The notes under the pieces were generated by a model, which was not told the origin of the DNA, ran no database searches, and saw only the letters and a list, made by a program, of their open reading frames with translations. The position numbers and the translations under genes were made by a program. From assembly GCA_025355915.1 (NCBI GenBank), contig JANXYT010000271.1, positions 1-6,638 of the forward strand: a stretch of 6,638 nucleotides of DNA. The letters are read 5' to 3'. The DNA is from Holophagaceae bacterium. Lineage in GTDB: Bacteria; Acidobacteriota; Holophagae; Holophagales; Holophagaceae. This document shows positions 4,149 through 6,638 of this stretch, in pieces; position 1 is the first letter of the stretch, and each line of letters starts with the position of its first letter.

Positions 4149-6638
4149 CTATTCTTGCAAGGCCATGACGGGTTTCCGCTTCCGCCACCGAGCCCACCGC
4201 AGCCGGGCCCGGTCCATGTAGAGGTAGATCACGGGGGTGGTGTAGAGGGTGAGGAGCTGGCTGAAGAGCAGGCCGCCCACAATGGCGATGCCCAGGGGCT
4301 GGCGCAGCTCTGACCCCGTGCCCATGCCGATGGCCAGGGGCAGGCCCCCCAGCATGGCCGCCATGGTGGTCATGGTGATGGGCCGGAAGCGCAGGAGGCA
4401 GGCCTGGTAGATGGCCCGCTCGGGGGTGGTGCCCTCCCGGCGCTCGACCTCGATGGCGAAGTCGATCATGAGGATGGCGTTCTTCTTCACGATGCCGATG
4501 AGCAGGATGATGCCGATGAACGCAATGACGCTCAGTTCGGTGCGGAAGGCCAGCAGGGCCAGCAGGGCGCCCACCCCCGCCGATGGCAGGGTCGACAGGA
4601 TGGTCAAGGGGTGGATGAGGCTTTCGTAGAGCATGCCCAGCACGATGTAGACCACCAGCAGGGCCGCCAGCAATAGCAGGGGCTGGTTGGCGAGGGAGGC
4701 CTTGAAGGCCTGGGCCGTGCCCATGTAGCTGCCCCGCAGCGTGCCCGGCAGGTGGATTTCCTGCTCCGCCTTATCGATGGCGGCCACGGCATCGCCCAGG
4801 GCTACACCCACCGGCAGGTTGAACGAGAGGGTCACGGAAGGCAGCTGGCCCTGGTGGTTCACGGAGAGTGCCGTGTTCCGGCGCTCCAGGGTGGTGAAGG
4901 CGCTGAGGGGCACCAGGTTTCCGGTGGTGGAGCGGACATAAGTGTGACGCAGGCCATCCGGTGTCTGCATGAACGGGGAATCCACTTCCATGACGACGTG
5001 GTATTGGTTCAGGGCCGTGTAGATGGTGGAGACGAACCGCTGGCCGAAGGCGTCGTACAGGGTGCTGTCGATGGCCTGGGGCGTGATGCCCAGGCGGGAG
5101 GCCGTGGCCCGGTCGATGACCAGGGAGGCCTCCAGGCCCTTGTTCTGGAGATCCGAATTGACATCTGCCAGCTGGGGGACCGTCTTGAGTTTCTGGACCA
5201 CCTTCGGGGTCCACTCGAACAGCTCCCGGGCATCATCGCCTTGGAGCGTGTACTGGTATTGGGAGCTGGAGGGGCGGCCGCCCAGCCGCAGGTCCTGCAC
5301 CGGCTGCATGAAGAGCGTGCCACCGGCGATGTGGGCGGTCTTGCCCCGCAGCCGGCCAATGATCTGGTCAGCGGTCGCCTTGCGCTGATCATTGGGCTTC
5401 AGGGACGCGAACATGCGACCTGTGTTACCGCCCCCCACGAAGGCGGTGACGCTTTCAATGTCGGGGTCGGCCTGCACGATGGCCACGTACTCCGTCATCA
5501 GCTTTTCCAAGCCCGCGAAGGAAATATCCTGGGCCGCCTGGATGGAGCCGGTCACGCGGCCCGTGTCCTGCTGAGGGAAGAAGCCCTTGGGGATGATGAT
5601 GTAGAGGCCCACGGTGGCGATCATGGTGCCGAGGGCCACAGCCAGGGTGAACCGCTGATGGCGCAGCACCCAGGTGAGAGAGGTCTCGTAGTGGCGCAGA
5701 ATCCACTGGAAGGCCCGCTCGGTCGCCTGGAACACTCGGCCGTGTGTCTGCTCCGCGTGGGGCCGGAGAAGCAGCGAGCACATCATGGGTGTGGTGGTGA
5801 GCGACACCACCATCGAGATCACGATGGCTACCGAGAGGGTGACGGCGAATTCCCGGAAGAGCCGGCCGACAATGCCCCCCATGAGCAGGATGGGGATGAA
5901 GACGGCAATGAGCGAGATGCTGATGGAAATGACCGTGAAGCCGATCTCCTTGGCGCCGTGGAGGGCCGCCTCCATGGGCTGCATGCCGTCTTCCAGGTGC
6001 CGCGTGATGTTCTCCACCACCACGATGGCGTCGTCCACCACGAAGCCCGTGGCCACGGTGAGCGCCATGAGCGACAGATTGTCGATGGTGTAGCCCAGCA
6101 GGTACATGACACCAAAGGTGCCGATCAAGGAGATGGGCACGGCCACGCTGGGGATGAGGGTGGACCGCACGCTCCGCAGGAAGACGAAGACGACGAGGAT
6201 CACCAGGCCGATGGAGATCCCGAGCGCCAGCTGCACGTCCCGCACCGAGGCCCGGATGGTCCGGGTGGCATCGATGAGCACCTTCAATTCCATGGCGGGA
6301 GGCAGGGAGGCCTGCAGTTGCGGAAGAATGGCCCGTACGTGATCCACGGTCTCGATGATGTTGGCGTCCGGCTGGCGGAAGATGGGCACGATGATGGCGG
6401 GGACACCGTTGGACAGCCCCCCGTTGCGGACGTTCTCCACTGAATCGGTGACCCGGGCCACGTCGGACAGACGGATGGCGCTGCCATTGCGATAGCGGAT
6501 GATGAGCGGCTGGTAGTCCGACGCCTTCATCATCTGGTCCGTGGTGGTGATGGACCAGGCCGTGCTGTCGTTGGACAGATCCCCCTTGGGCCGGTTCAGG
6601 TTGGCGGCGGCGATGGCGAAGCGGACATCCTCCAGGGC
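4149..6638 (-). CDS. RND multidrug efflux permease, MdtB/MdtC-like (3' part of gene; cut by the right edge)
   Basis: An inner-membrane proton-driven antiporter of the HAE-1 RND family, normally working with a periplasmic adaptor and an outer-membrane channel to expel hydrophobic compounds. 829 codons are present; the first visible residues, ALEDVRFAIAAANLNRP, belong to the porter domain. AcrB has its proton-relay Asp pair at 407/408 and here it is at 202/203 of the visible part (GFVVDDAIVVVENI), so about 205 N-terminal residues are outside. Also visible: TM2 (about 139-155); FREFAVTLSVAI and the TTTPMM end of the first membrane bundle; PKGFFPQQDTG at about 350-360, which opens the second periplasmic half; KKNAILMIDFA (717-727) with the relay Lys; RFRPITMTT; and LTLYTTPVIYLYMDR near the end. 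The wording of many segments (SIRLSDVA-like, TIRASV-DVQ, AFGQRFVSTIYT) follows MdtB/MdtC rather than AcrB. A basic tail precedes the TAG stop at 4149-4151. The substrate cannot be deduced. Confidence 0.97.
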   Translation of the reverse strand, partial: ALEDVRFAIAAANLNRPKGDLSNDSTAWSITTTDQMMKASDYQPLIIRYRNGSAIRLSDVARVTDSVENVRNGGLSNGVPAIIVPIFRQPDANIIETVDHVRAILPQLQASLPPAMELKVLIDATRTIRASVRDVQLALGISIGLVILVVFVFLRSVRSTLIPSVAVPISLIGTFGVMYLLGYTIDNLSLMALTVATGFVVDDAIVVVENITRHLEDGMQPMEAALHGAKEIGFTVISISISLIAVFIPILLMGGIVGRLFREFAVTLSVAIVISMVVSLTTTPMMCSLLLRPHAEQTHGRVFQATERAFQWILRHYETSLTWVLRHQRFTLAVALGTMIATVGLYIIIPKGFFPQQDTGRVTGSIQAAQDISFAGLEKLMTEYVAIVQADPDIESVTAFVGGGNTGRMFASLKPNDQRKATADQIIGRLRGKTAHIAGGTLFMQPVQDLRLGGRPSSSQYQYTLQGDDARELFEWTPKVVQKLKTVPQLADVNSDLQNKGLEASLVIDRATASRLGITPQAIDSTLYDAFGQRFVSTIYTALNQYHVVMEVDSPFMQTPDGLRHTYVRSTTGNLVPLSAFTTLERRNTALSVNHQGQLPSVTLSFNLPVGVALGDAVAAIDKAEQEIHLPGTLRGSYMGTAQAFKASLANQPLLLLAALLVVYIVLGMLYESLIHPLTILSTLPSAGVGALLALLAFRTELSVIAFIGIILLIGIVKKNAILMIDFAIEVERREGTTPERAIYQACLLRFRPITMTTMAAMLGGLPLAIGMGTGSELRQPLGIAIVGGLLFSQLLTLYTTPVIYLYMDRARLRWARWRKRKPVMALQE

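Noticed and set aside
4752..6443. A 563-codon + strand open frame opposite the RND gene, rich in His, Gly, Asp and Glu
   Set aside because: It is the mirror of RND membrane segments (hydrophobic codons read backwards give Asp/Glu/His/Gly). No domain, no ribosome site, and the RND reading is certain.

Overview
The window is about 65% G+C over most of its length. It reads as a compact stretch of a Gram-negative bacterial chromosome with every recognisable gene on the minus strand. The Gram-negative assignment rests on an RND drug-efflux permease of the MdtB/MdtC type. Codon use and gene style would fit an Acidobacteriota relative (Holophaga/Geothrix-like) or another high-GC lineage, but no marker here settles this.

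Reading in the direction of transcription (high to low coordinates): (1) an RND efflux permease, open at the right edge (6638 to 4149), with about 205 N-terminal residues lying outside; (2) a 291-base intergenic stretch holding a 187-bp segment bounded by 19-base inverted repeats, then a run of six G-tracts on the + strand just upstream of aspS; (3) aspS, aspartyl-tRNA synthetase, at 674 residues unusually long because of a C-terminal tail of about 65 residues; (4) after 73 bases, an unrecognised 188-residue protein whose gene has only about 48% G+C; (5) a small SprT-like zinc metallopeptidase with HELIH and a third histidine, whose start is unclear; (6) 9 bases later, a HAD-superfamily subfamily IG 5'-nucleotidase that runs off the left edge.

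Genes 3 to 6 are tightly packed and could form one transcription unit: a tRNA-charging enzyme followed by an orphan protein, a protease-fold protein and a nucleotidase. There is no pathway link I can demonstrate. The RND gene is a separate unit.

The most notable points are the AspRS tail, the low-GC orphan wedged between aspS and the SprT-like gene (which may explain the latter's missing normal start codon), the inverted-repeat element downstream of the RND gene, and the G-quadruplex motif before aspS. I did not see a CRISPR array, phage, transposase, tRNA, rRNA or a recognisable new defence system.
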